32,876 nt of DNA, from positions 1 through 32,876 of IMG/VR virus record IMGVR_UViG_3300046477_000322. The stretch is one strand, 5' to 3'. This document shows positions 13,775 to 21,511 of the stretch, in pieces. The position numbers were made by a program, and so were the translations under genes. The notes under the pieces are model-generated. The model ran no database searches. It saw nothing but the letters and a program-made list of their open reading frames with translations, and was not told the DNA's origin. Source of the DNA: a virus. Numbering within the stretch: position 1 is the stretch's first letter; each line of letters starts with the position of its first letter.

Positions 13775-14068
13775 TTAGCCGAACAGCGAGGTCACGACGG
13801 GGAACGTCCGGTTCGTCGCGACGCCGGTCGGGGTCGTCGTCTTGGCCGAGTACGTCCACGTGCCGGCCGCGTCAGGGACGATGTCGGCGTGGTACAGGCC
13901 GACCGCGTCCTTCGTGACGGTGCCGCCCGCGAGGGAGTAGTCGGTGTTGACGCTCGACGGGCTGCCGACACGGATGATGAGCGTCGCCGGGTCGATCGGG
14001 ACGTTGTTCTGGCGGATCTCGAAGCTGAGACGGACGGCCTGGCCGACCGCGTACGTGCGTAGTGCCAT
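13775..14068 (-). CDS. Small Ig-like or beta-sandwich virion protein
   Basis: This is a 97-residue protein. It opens LRTYAVGQAVRLSFEIRQNN and contains GTVTKDAVGLYHADIVPDAA then GTWTYSAKT, a pattern like an Ig-fold/BACON-like domain seen in phage capsid or tail accessories. The ATG overlaps the stop of the Arg-repeat protein (TGATG). It is probably exposed on the virion; the exact site is unknown. Confidence 0.65.
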   Translation of the reverse strand: MALRTYAVGQAVRLSFEIRQNNVPIDPATLIIRVGSPSSVNTDYSLAGGTVTKDAVGLYHADIVPDAAGTWTYSAKTTTPTGVATNRTFPVVTSLFG

Positions 14069-14880
14069 CAGTCGGCCCCTTCCTGGTCGTGGAGCTCGAT
14101 GACCGTCACGTCCCTGTCGCCTCCCGTGAACGCGACCGCGTGCGTGTCGCTGCCGGTCGCGGCGGTGACGGCGCCCGACCCGCCCGCCTGCATGAGCGGC
14201 GTGTCGCTGCCGGTGAACGCCGTCCTGTGGTTGTCGCCGCCGATCAGCTTCACCGACTCGACGACCGTCGGGGCGGAGATGACGACGAGCGGGCGAAGGA
14301 TCGTCGGAGCGGTGAGGCCGCGCCGCTGGACACGGTCGTCGGTGACGAACGAGACGATCGGCGGCGGCGGCTGGACGAACGGAGCGACGAAGAACCGGGC
14401 GGCGGTGATGATCGTCAGGTCGGGTGTCGGCCGGCGGCGTCTCCGGTCGTCCGGTTCGACGACGTTCGGGGCGGGCGGGTCGATCAGGTCGGCGCCGTGG
14501 AGAACCGTCGGCGGGAGCTGGGAGAGGAACCTGCGGCGCTCGTCGAGCGGAACGACGAACGGGCCGGGCGGGGTTACCGTCGGCGCGGTGACGAGGGACG
14601 CGAGGAGGCCGTTGAGGACGGTCGGGTCGGGCGGCGCGCGGAATCTGCTGCGCCTGCCGTCCTGCTCAACGCTCTGCGGCCGGGGCGGCGCGACGAACAG
14701 CAGCGTCGGCGCCAGCACTCCGCTGACGACAACCGGGACGAGCGGCACATACCGGCGGCGCTCGTCGAAGCGGTCAACGTTGACGGGCGGACGCGGCAGG
14801 ACGCCGTTCGCAGGGACGTTGCCGACGAATCCGTGCCACGCGGAAGGCTGTACCGGCTGGCTGCGGCCTTCGCGGCTCAT
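14068..14880 (-). CDS. Arg-rich and Pro-rich repeat protein of the virion cluster
   Basis: This 270-residue protein matches no family I recognise. Residues ~38-190 hold about five repeats that begin D-x-RRR or a variant at about 39, 74, 113, 145 and 181 (DERRRY, DGRRSR, DERRRF, DDRRRRR, DDRVQRR). They are spaced 31-39 residues, each with a hydrophobic stretch and a PP motif. Residues ~212-258 carry shorter Gly/Thr repeats (AFTGSD, AATGSD, AFTGGD). Strong basic and proline content suggests an extended, DNA-, lipid- or wall-contacting virion component. It is coupled to both neighbours. Confidence 0.65.
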   Translation of the reverse strand: MSREGRSQPVQPSAWHGFVGNVPANGVLPRPPVNVDRFDERRRYVPLVPVVVSGVLAPTLLFVAPPRPQSVEQDGRRSRFRAPPDPTVLNGLLASLVTAPTVTPPGPFVVPLDERRRFLSQLPPTVLHGADLIDPPAPNVVEPDDRRRRRPTPDLTIITAARFFVAPFVQPPPPIVSFVTDDRVQRRGLTAPTILRPLVVISAPTVVESVKLIGGDNHRTAFTGSDTPLMQAGGSGAVTAATGSDTHAVAFTGGDRDVTVIELHDQEGAD

Positions 14881-14881
14881 C

Positions 14882-15550
14882 TCACCAGCTCGAGGCTCGA
14901 GCGACGGCCGTGTCGACGACCATCGGCATGATCGGGAGCGCGGCCGCGGCCGGAGGCTGCAACGCGATCCCGAGCATCCCCGTCACACGGCTGATCGTCC
15001 AGTTCGCCGTGAACGTCGACGAGACGGTGATCGTCGTGATGAACGACCCGCCGAAGCAGCGGGCGGCAGCGGTGCCGATGTTCGTCGCGACGTTCGTCCC
15101 CGTCCACGCCGAGATCACGCCCGAGCTGCTGTTGCCGCCGCAGCCGAGCAGGACGATGCTCCCAGCGACGCTCGTCGTCACGGAAAGGCCCATCGTTGCG
15201 GCCGACACGTTGTCCGTGTGAACCGGGGATCCGTCCAGCGTCACCGACGAAGCAGCCCCGGCGAGTTCCCAGTAGGCGACACCGTGGCCGGTGCCGCCGG
15301 ATCCGGCTGTCCACGCGATCGATGTCTCACCGCCGGCGGCGATCGCGTACGCAACCCAGCACGAATCGCCAGACCCGTTGTAGACGGCGCTCGTCCCGTT
15401 GACGGTGAACCCCGAGCACGTCGGCGCGTTCAGCCCGGTCTGCGAGAAGAACGAGACGAGCGTGTTCCCGGCGCCCGCGGCGGTGATCGTCGCGCTCGAG
15501 TTGTTGCCGCCCCCGGCCGTCTGGCCAGACTGGACGACGGTGATCGCCAC
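14882..15550 (-). CDS. Beta-rich virion protein
   Basis: This 222-residue protein is low in charge and high in Ser, Thr, Gly and Ala. It starts MAITVVQSGQTAGGGNNSSA and has GHGVAYWELAGAASSVTLDG in the middle, resembling a jelly-roll or lectin-like sheet domain of phage decoration proteins. The GTG at 15550 follows the preceding stop by one base. The related 'MAI..' start at 15934-16410 and the style of 5426-6196 hint at a shared role on the particle surface. Confidence 0.65.
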   Translation of the reverse strand: MAITVVQSGQTAGGGNNSSATITAAGAGNTLVSFFSQTGLNAPTCSGFTVNGTSAVYNGSGDSCWVAYAIAAGGETSIAWTAGSGGTGHGVAYWELAGAASSVTLDGSPVHTDNVSAATMGLSVTTSVAGSIVLLGCGGNSSSGVISAWTGTNVATNIGTAAARCFGGSFITTITVSSTFTANWTISRVTGMLGIALQPPAAAALPIMPMVVDTAVARASSW

Positions 15551-15551
15551 G

Positions 15552-15929
15552 CTACGCCGACTTCATCGTCCAGGTGGTGCCGTCCCACGCCGAGCCCGCG
15601 TCCGCGAGCAACGTGTCGTCGGCGGCCTTGTTCGCGGCCTTCGCCGTGTTGTAGAGACTCACGAGCCGCGCCTGGATCTGCGCCACGGTGGACAGCGGAT
15701 CGATCATGTCGAAGAACCCGAGCCCCTCGAGGTACGTGCCGTTCTGGAACGCAGCCACCTCGGCGCTGTCAGCGCCGGAGTAGTCGCCGAGCGCCTGCGG
15801 TACGTAGCCGCCCTGCGCCTTCTGGTAGTACGCGATCCGGGACGCGCCGACGACGGGGAACCTGAACCACACGTTGATCTGCTGGAGGCCTTGGAGGTTC
15901 CGCACCTGGCCGACGACGATGAGTCGCAT
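15552..15929 (-). CDS. Small virion-cluster hypothetical protein
   Basis: This is a 125-residue protein. The N-terminal part (VGQVRNLQGLQQINVWFRFP) is beta-rich, and the C-terminal half is helical (TVAQIQARLVSLYNTAKAAN). There is no signal peptide or membrane span. It is tightly packed between two beta-rich virion proteins, so it is probably structural or needed for assembly. Family unknown. Confidence 0.65.
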   Translation of the reverse strand: MRLIVVGQVRNLQGLQQINVWFRFPVVGASRIAYYQKAQGGYVPQALGDYSGADSAEVAAFQNGTYLEGLGFFDMIDPLSTVAQIQARLVSLYNTAKAANKAADDTLLADAGSAWDGTTWTMKSA

Positions 15930-15933
15930 CGGA

Positions 15934-16410
15934 CTAGCCGACCAGCCAGATGCCGCACGACACGAGGACGTTCACGTTCGCGGTCACGTTGATCCGGACG
16001 GCGAGCGCCTTGACGGTGCCGCCGGAGAAGTCCGTCTCGTACTCGTCGCCGAGCGGCAGGTTGTACCGGAACAGCCCCATGAACTGCGGGACGTAGTACT
16101 TCTCGAGGGTCGTCAGGGCGGTCGGCTCGACCGAGAAGTTCGCCGCGACGGTCGCCTGCGCCGCGAGGGTGCGGCCGGACGCCTGCGTGATCGTCGGCGA
16201 GCCCGACCCGGTACCGGCGCCGGCCTGCGTCGACTGGCAGATGTCGACGGTCGCCGGGACAGCCGAGCTCGTGACGCCGTCCATCGCGAGCGTGACCGAC
16301 TTCAGCAGCACCGCCTGGTTCGCGCCGGCGATGATGTTCAGCACCGTCTTGGCGCCGGTGGTGGCCGCGAACGGAGTCACGTTCGCGGCGATGTAGAGCG
16401 GGATCGCCAT
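15934..16410 (-). CDS. Beta-rich virion protein, possible capsid decoration
   Basis: This is a 158-residue protein, MAIPLYIAANVTPFAATTGA at the start, with alternating beta segments and few charges. An AGAGGAAGG Shine-Dalgarno precedes the ATG. Its location shortly after the major capsid gene and its composition suit a decoration or stabilisation protein, but no family was recognised. Confidence 0.65.
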   Translation of the reverse strand: MAIPLYIAANVTPFAATTGAKTVLNIIAGANQAVLLKSVTLAMDGVTSSAVPATVDICQSTQAGAGTGSGSPTITQASGRTLAAQATVAANFSVEPTALTTLEKYYVPQFMGLFRYNLPLGDEYETDFSGGTVKALAVRINVTANVNVLVSCGIWLVG

Positions 16411-16447
16411 CGCAGAACCTTCCTCTCAGAGTGATGGTGCGGGGTGA

Positions 16448-16681
16448 CTAGCCGGACTTGTGTCCGCGCTTCTCACCGGGTCCGGACGTTGCCTGCTCGA
16501 CGTCGTCCGTCCAGTCGAAGCGGCCGATCGAGTCGGTCGGGGTGAGGTGGTCGATGTACCGCTTCACGTACGGGTGGTCGGGGTGGAACAGCTCGCCCGC
16601 GGCGACCGTGTCGGCGGCGAGGCCGTTCTCGGTGACCACGAACGACCTCGTAGCACGGTAGAAACGAGGCTTTTTCGCCAT
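16448..16681 (-). CDS. Small head-cluster protein
   Basis: This is a 77-residue protein with a basic start (MAKKPRFYRATRSFVVTENG), a middle AAGELFHPDHPYVKRYIDHL and a C-terminal acidic/basic tail (SGPGEKRGHKSG). AGGAGG lies six bases before the ATG. Proteins of this layout are common between capsid and connector genes of actinophages; the role is unknown. Confidence 0.7.
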   Translation of the reverse strand: MAKKPRFYRATRSFVVTENGLAADTVAAGELFHPDHPYVKRYIDHLTPTDSIGRFDWTDDVEQATSGPGEKRGHKSG

Positions 16682-16690
16682 GAGGACCTC

Positions 16691-16984
16691 CTAGCCCTGC
16701 GTTCGTTTCGCGTTGCCGCCGGACGTGTACGCATTCGTGAACGTCGACCCCTGAAGGTCGAACGTGTTCGCGCCGGTGACGGTGATCCGCCAGTTCGACC
16801 CGTTCGCCTCGACCGTGCCGCCGACGCCCGTGATCGTGATCCGGTCCTCCGTCTTGAAGCCGTGCGCCGCCGACGTGATCTGGATCAGGCCGCCATGCGT
16901 GACGGCGCCCGTGATCGCCCGGGTCAGCCCCTTCCGCTTGACCTGCTGCTGCTGGCCGCCCTGGTAGCCGGCGTACCCGGTCAC
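16691..16984 (-). CDS. FCCH-like beta-barrel virion protein
   Basis: This 97-residue protein has a Gln/Lys-rich N-terminus followed by ITSAAHGFKTEDRITITGVG and NGSNWRITVTGANTFDLQGS, the pattern of the small beta-barrel (FCCH-like) repeat found in many phage structural proteins. The GTG start at 16984 overlaps the upstream stop. It is likely a minor head or tail decoration. Confidence 0.65.
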   Translation of the reverse strand: MTGYAGYQGGQQQQVKRKGLTRAITGAVTHGGLIQITSAAHGFKTEDRITITGVGGTVEANGSNWRITVTGANTFDLQGSTFTNAYTSGGNAKRTQG

Positions 16985-17154
16985 TTCTGCTGCTGCTCCG
17001 ACGAGTAGTTCTCGCCCGGGGACGGACGGCCGACCTGCGGAACATGGTTCGACGGGCCTGCGGCGCCGGACTGCGGCATCTTGCTGACCGCGCCCTTCCC
17101 CGTCTTCGCGTTCTTGCCGTGAACCGTCGGCGTGTACGTCGGCTGGCCGGCCAT
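16981..17154 (-). CDS. 57-residue low-complexity protein
   Basis: This protein is rich in Gly, Pro, Ser, Lys and Gln and probably unstructured (HGKNAKTGKGAVSKMPQSG and an end with SSEQQQK). ATG at 17154 overlaps the stop of the 34-residue gene before it, and its own stop overlaps the next GTG. Found because it fills the gap exactly; function unknown. Confidence 0.6.
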   Translation of the reverse strand: MAGQPTYTPTVHGKNAKTGKGAVSKMPQSGAAGPSNHVPQVGRPSPGENYSSEQQQK

Positions 17155-17258
17155 CACTTGCCCGGCTTCGGCATCATCGCCGGCGGAACGTGCGCCGGCT
17201 GGGTCGCGGGCTGCTTCGGCCCCGAGCCCTTCTGGATGACCACGACCTGCTTGCCCAT
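17154..17258 (-). CDS. 34-residue Pro/Lys-rich peptide
   Basis: MGKQVVVIQKGSGPKQPATQ and PAHVPPAMMPKPGK form a short beta-like start plus a Pro-rich tail. A GGGAGG site lies seven bases before the ATG at 17258, and the stop overlaps the next ATG, so translation is credible. It is the first gene after the major capsid gene and its hairpin. Role unknown. Confidence 0.6.
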   Translation of the reverse strand: MGKQVVVIQKGSGPKQPATQPAHVPPAMMPKPGK

Positions 17259-17281
17259 GCTGGTACCTCCCGTAGTTCCCC

Positions 17282-17316
17282 TGGGGGCGGGCCAGAGGGG
17301 GAACGGCCCGCCCCCA
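17282..17316 (-). terminator. Strong hairpin just after the major capsid gene
   Basis: TGGGGGCGGGCC (17282-17293) pairs fully with GGCCCGCCCCCA (17305-17316), loop 11. It lies 15 bases after the capsid stop. It may act as a partial terminator or an mRNA 3'-end stabiliser that raises capsid output relative to downstream genes. No U-tract follows. Confidence 0.6.
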
Positions 17317-17331
17317 AGTTCGTCGTTAGGT

Positions 17332-18831
17332 CTACGTCGTGCCCTGGAGCGCCTGGAACGCCGACGCGGACAGCACCTTGCTGGAGTTCCTCCACCAGCA
17401 GTAGTACGCCCGCTGACCGACCGGGATGTTCCCCTGGCCGGCGCCGAACAGCGTCGGGATCAGCTCGATGTGGAGGCCGATCCGGTCGACGATCAGGAAG
17501 TAGGAGAAGTCGCCGACGACCATGATCTTCGTCGCGTTGACGACGGTCGCCTGCATCCCGGACGCCTCCCACGCGCCACGGCCGAGCAGCGTCGCCCCGG
17601 TGTTGCCGGGCGTCGGCGCCTGCGTCACGAGCCCCTGCGAGATGTAGAGCCACAGGGCCGCACCGCCGGCGGTGTCGATGCCGCGGACGATGTTGTAGAT
17701 GCCGCGGTTCGCGACGAACGACTCGTTCCCGCGGAACCGCGGAGCGAGGGCCGCCTCGAGCGCGTAGACGTTCGCCGCCGTGACCGTGAGGCCGGTCGCC
17801 GCCGCGACGACGTTCGTGGTGCCGGTGACGAACCCCTGCGGGTTCACGCCGGTGCCGGCGCCCGTCACGAACGCCGTCCCTTCCTCGTCGTCCTTCGCGT
17901 CCTGGAACAGCTTCGCGAGCTCCGCGCCGATCGAGCCCCAGTCCTCCTCGATCTCGACCGAGAACGGCACGAAAGCGTGCGCCTTCGTGACGGTGAGAGT
18001 CGGGGCGGCCATCGTCGGGCTGTTGTCCGACGCGACCGTGGCCTCAGCGACGCGCGACGCCGTGATGGCGCCCGAGCTGATGCCGTTCCAGGTGTTCGAC
18101 CCGGTGATCGTCTCGACCCGGCCGAGCGCACGAGCCGGGTTCACGACGCTGTTCGACGTCGGGATGACGGTCGGGTCGAGCGTGAACGGAACCGCCTGAC
18201 CTCCCGTCGTCGCCCCGGTCGACAGGGCGCGCTGCTCCTCACCCGACAGCGGCTTCCCCGCGAGCGCCTTGCCGAACGCCCGCTTGTAGACCGGCGAGCC
18301 GGTCGCGAGGAGGTGCCGGGCCATCTGACCCGGGATCGACTCCTGCGTGTTCTCGACGAGGTTCGCGAGGTGCGACTGGATGTCCTCGTGCGTCGGGCCG
18401 CCCCGCGTCTTCTGGAGGCCCGGGAACGACGCGAGCTCGATCGCGCGCATCGCGCCGTCGCGGAGATCCCGCTTCAGCGCGAACGGATCGTCGGCGCGCC
18501 CCTCGTACTTCGAGAGGTCGTAGACGTCGCGCTCCTTCATCGAGCCCTTCAGGTCGCGCTCGTGCCGGAACGGGTCGGTGCCCCGCTCGACGCTGCGCTC
18601 GTTGCCGGCCACCTCGGCCATGTACCGCTCCCGGGCCTGGAGCTCGGCGACGCGCTTCTTGATCTCGTCGTTCGTGTCGCGGAGCCGCGCGTACGTCTCG
18701 CGGACGTCGTCCGGGTACGGAAGCCCCTGGTACTCCGTCTCGAGTCCCTTGACCTCGGACACGACGTCGTTCTGGTAGTTCGTGAGCTCGTCGATGCTGC
18801 GGAGCTCGTTCAGGTCTAGCTGGTCGCCCAT
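17332..18831 (-). CDS. Major capsid protein, HK97 fold
   Basis: This 499-residue protein forms the icosahedral shell. Residues 1-~110 are helical and charged (SEVKGLETEYQGLPYPDDVR), a delta/scaffold-like domain likely removed by the prohead protease. The HK97 body starts near STGATTGGQAVPFTLDPTVI and includes SFEIEEDWGS-like SVEIEEDWGSIGAELAKLFQ and a C-terminal AYYCWWRN. The ATG at 18831 was preferred over the GTG at 18840 because AGGAG lies 8 bases upstream. It overlaps the protease end by 16 bases. Confidence 0.95.
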   Translation of the reverse strand: MGDQLDLNELRSIDELTNYQNDVVSEVKGLETEYQGLPYPDDVRETYARLRDTNDEIKKRVAELQARERYMAEVAGNERSVERGTDPFRHERDLKGSMKERDVYDLSKYEGRADDPFALKRDLRDGAMRAIELASFPGLQKTRGGPTHEDIQSHLANLVENTQESIPGQMARHLLATGSPVYKRAFGKALAGKPLSGEEQRALSTGATTGGQAVPFTLDPTVIPTSNSVVNPARALGRVETITGSNTWNGISSGAITASRVAEATVASDNSPTMAAPTLTVTKAHAFVPFSVEIEEDWGSIGAELAKLFQDAKDDEEGTAFVTGAGTGVNPQGFVTGTTNVVAAATGLTVTAANVYALEAALAPRFRGNESFVANRGIYNIVRGIDTAGGAALWLYISQGLVTQAPTPGNTGATLLGRGAWEASGMQATVVNATKIMVVGDFSYFLIVDRIGLHIELIPTLFGAGQGNIPVGQRAYYCWWRNSSKVLSASAFQALQGTT

Positions 18832-19889
18832 TCGAGCCACTCCTCTCGGGTACGGAACCGCTTGTCTGCTTCGCGGCGCCCGGCGTCCGAGGTGCCCTTG
18901 GAGGGCGGCGTCGTCTCGCTGGGGGTGCGTCCGGGCTTCTTCGACCGCCCGGCCGGGTCGTCTTCGTCTTCGACCTCGTTCTCCTGCACCTCGTACGGCA
19001 CAAGAGCGGTCAGGGAGGCGATGATCGCCTCCATCTTCGGGATGTTGACCTCGTCGCCGGGCTCGTCCTGCTCGGCGATGTAGTCGGCTCCGAGGCCGAT
19101 CATCTGCGCGAGGCAGGAGAGATCCTCGACGTCCATCCGAACTTGTCCGTCACGGGGCTGCGCTCGTAGCGCCGCGGTCGCCGCCCGGCTCGCCGGGAAC
19201 GTCACCGGACCGAACTCCATCACCTGCATCTCTTTCAGCGACCGCTCAGGGAGACCGTTCGGGTTGTAGTCCGACGCCTCCGGCTCGTCGTCCCAGAACT
19301 CACGCAATGCGCGGAAGCGGAACGACGCCCCGTAGAGGCCGTCGCGGATCCCCGGTGCGATGCCGCGGACGTAGTCGACGAGGTCGCCGTTGTCGTCGCG
19401 CAGCAGCGGCACCTCGTAGTAGGCCCCCTCGTCGTCTTCGCGAAGATCAGCGATCGGGCCGAGCGGCTTGTCCGCGACGATCGGATCCGAGCCGTGCTGG
19501 AACAGGGCGCGCATCGCATCGCGGTTCTCCCGGATCGTCTTCTTCGCCGACCCGCGAACGGTGCGCTCCATGAAGTGGCCCTCGAAGAACGAGTCGACCT
19601 CGTACCAGGCGTCCCAGACCGTGAAATGGCCGTAGAGGGTGTCGGATGCGACTGCTCCGTTGGACTGGGCGGTACGGATCGTGGTCGTCGGCAACATCCG
19701 CGGCTTGCTCGCGTAGGAGACGACCCGATCGGCCATGCGGAGCACGGCCTTGTTGCGGACGAGTTCTTGGGCGGATTCGATCGACCCATACCGCTGCGCC
19801 GCCACAGCGAAGGCGAAGCGATCTCCGCGTTCGGCGGCGGCCACGACGGACCGAGCGAGAACCTCCCGCGCCGGGTTGTCGGATGCCAT
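18816..19889 (-). CDS. HK97-family prohead protease
   Basis: This 357-residue protein matures the prohead by cleaving capsid scaffold domains. Protease part about residues 80-245: His132 in LFQHGSDP and Ser189 in GLYGASFRF are the likely catalytic pair, and VMEFGPVTFPASRAA is a family hallmark. There is an unusual N-terminal extension of about 75 residues. The charged C-terminal ~100 residues (ENEVEDEDDPAGRSKK) may act as scaffold or be cleaved. An AAGGAGG site precedes the ATG. Confidence 0.9.
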   Translation of the reverse strand: MASDNPAREVLARSVVAAAERGDRFAFAVAAQRYGSIESAQELVRNKAVLRMADRVVSYASKPRMLPTTTIRTAQSNGAVASDTLYGHFTVWDAWYEVDSFFEGHFMERTVRGSAKKTIRENRDAMRALFQHGSDPIVADKPLGPIADLREDDEGAYYEVPLLRDDNGDLVDYVRGIAPGIRDGLYGASFRFRALREFWDDEPEASDYNPNGLPERSLKEMQVMEFGPVTFPASRAATAALRAQPRDGQVRMDVEDLSCLAQMIGLGADYIAEQDEPGDEVNIPKMEAIIASLTALVPYEVQENEVEDEDDPAGRSKKPGRTPSETTPPSKGTSDAGRREADKRFRTREEWLEWATS

Positions 19890-19901
19890 CTGCGCCTCCT
19901 T

Positions 19902-21269
19902 CTACGGGGTAAGAGCCGGCGTGGCGCCGTTCGTGGTTGGATCCGCTGCCGGGGTCGGGTCGCCCGACTGCACCTGGACGGACGGACGGCCTTCGTGCTT
20001 CCCCATCAGCCGGTTCAGGTCGCCCGACGTGACCGCGTCAACGCAGGCGTCGGCGTCGTACCCGGCCATGAACAACGTCGAGATCGACTGGGCGTCCGAC
20101 TGCAACCGCTCCCCGGCCTTCTTGATGTCTTCTTTCAGCGCGGGGATGTCGCGGTCGTCGTACCAGAGCTCGGCGCCGGCAGGGACCGGGACGGCGATCG
20201 CGAGGGCGGCGGCACTCTTGCGCCACAGCTCGCGGATCGTGACGTCGGTGAACATCCGCATCGCCGCGTCGAAGTTCCCGGCGTTCAGCGTCGACCCCTG
20301 GAGCCCCTCCGACAGCCCGACGACCGCCGGGGGCGTGCCAGCGGCGGCCGCGATCCGTGTCTCACCGGCGCCCTGCGTGGCCTTGAAGTCCATGTCGACG
20401 AAGTTCGAGCCGACTGGGGTCGGGGTCGCGCCGCCGCCGACGAACATCGTCTTGTAGCGGTTCGCGAGCCCCTCGTACTTCGTCGAGAACGCCTCCTGGA
20501 AGACCTTCGCGTTCGCCGCCGAGACGTCCTTGTCCATGACCATGTACAGGTTCGTAACGGCGCCGTTCTCGAGGAACTTCAGCTTGTGCTCGGTGTAGCC
20601 GGTGTCGCCCTGGATCTCCCGGATGACCGGCGTCAGCCACGACATGCCGCGGAACCGCGCCTCGGGATCCGGGGTCGGGGCGTAATGCACGACCTCGCTA
20701 ACGTCGAGCAGAACCGGCGCGACGCCAGGGGCGCGCGGCCCGCCGGGGTAGTAGGCGTACCCGAGGATCTCGCAGTCGAGTTGCTCCGCCGCGTCCTCGG
20801 CATCCTGCTGCGACCCGAGCAGGATGTTGACCCAGTCGGGGCGCATCCGCCGGAGGCCGTCCCGGGTGACCCGAGCGTAGAAGTTCCCGGCCAGCGACGA
20901 ATCCTGCTCCATCCGGGCCAGCAGATCGCCCGTCGTGCCGTTCGGCCACGGCGTCTCGAGGATCGCCAGCGACGGATCGCCGAACAGGTCGCCGGGCCGC
21001 CCCTTCCGGATCTGCCGATACTTGAACCGGGCCTCGCAGAACAGCGCCGACCGGGCCCGCATACAGGCGAAAACGACGGCGTTCCCCTTGTACGCCTGCC
21101 GGGACAGCGACCCGAAGTCGCCGCGCATGTCGGGGATCTCGATGTTCCCCTTCACCGACGGCGAGTAGCCGCTCACGTTGTACGTGTGGTTCAGGTACGA
21201 GACCATTTCGGCCCACCCGGACACGGTCATCGGCGGGTCTGACCGCTTGGCCCACGGGATCAGCCTCAT
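19902..21269 (-). CDS. Portal protein, HK97 type
   Basis: This 455-residue protein forms the dodecameric DNA gateway at the capsid vertex. Supporting motifs: QAYKGNAVVFACMRARSALF, LLARMEQDSSLAGNFYARVT, FRGMSWLTPVIREI, and the late GTPPAVVGLSEG and TIRELWRK segments typical of this family. The C-terminus is a Pro/Thr-rich tail. The ATG overlaps the stop of the 81-residue gene. Position between terminase and protease is canonical. Confidence 0.95.
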   Translation of the reverse strand: MRLIPWAKRSDPPMTVSGWAEMVSYLNHTYNVSGYSPSVKGNIEIPDMRGDFGSLSRQAYKGNAVVFACMRARSALFCEARFKYRQIRKGRPGDLFGDPSLAILETPWPNGTTGDLLARMEQDSSLAGNFYARVTRDGLRRMRPDWVNILLGSQQDAEDAAEQLDCEILGYAYYPGGPRAPGVAPVLLDVSEVVHYAPTPDPEARFRGMSWLTPVIREIQGDTGYTEHKLKFLENGAVTNLYMVMDKDVSAANAKVFQEAFSTKYEGLANRYKTMFVGGGATPTPVGSNFVDMDFKATQGAGETRIAAAAGTPPAVVGLSEGLQGSTLNAGNFDAAMRMFTDVTIRELWRKSAAALAIAVPVPAGAELWYDDRDIPALKEDIKKAGERLQSDAQSISTLFMAGYDADACVDAVTSGDLNRLMGKHEGRPSVQVQSGDPTPAADPTTNGATPALTP

Positions 21270-21511
21270 GCGACGCCATCCTTGAGGGTGACCGAGTAGG
21301 AACCATCGGCCTCCAGGTAGACCTGGTCGATCCTCGGATCTGTGACGATTGGCTCGTCAGAGAGGCGCTCGATCACGTAGGCCAGGTCGAGGTTCACGTC
21401 GACGACCTTGTCCGTGGCGCCGACGGTGGCCTTCACCCATCCGGGCCTCGCCACGGGGCCGTCGAACACGAACCCGCGCTCGTCGCCGATGAACCGCGCG
21501 ATGTACCTCAT
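21266..21511 (-). CDS. Small protein between terminase and portal
   Basis: This 81-residue protein is beta-rich at both ends (MRYIARFIGDERGFVFDGPV, IDQVYLEADGSYSVTLKDGV). It is coupled by 4-base overlaps to terminase and portal. No family recognised; short proteins at this site are common in actinophages. Confidence 0.7.
   Translation of the reverse strand: MRYIARFIGDERGFVFDGPVARPGWVKATVGATDKVVDVNLDLAYVIERLSDEPIVTDPRIDQVYLEADGSYSVTLKDGVA

Noticed and set aside
14099-15865. 588-codon plus-strand frame
   Set aside because: It spans three minus-strand genes and their junctions and has low-complexity Arg/Ser/Thr content, a shadow of GC bias.
17044-18819. 591-codon open frame on the plus strand opposite the capsid gene
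   Set aside because: Arg/Asp/Leu-rich composition typical of an antisense frame in GC-rich DNA; the capsid protein on the other strand is unambiguous.
19494-21242. 582-codon plus-strand frame
   Set aside because: Antisense to the protease and portal genes; composition is dominated by Arg, Val and Asp.
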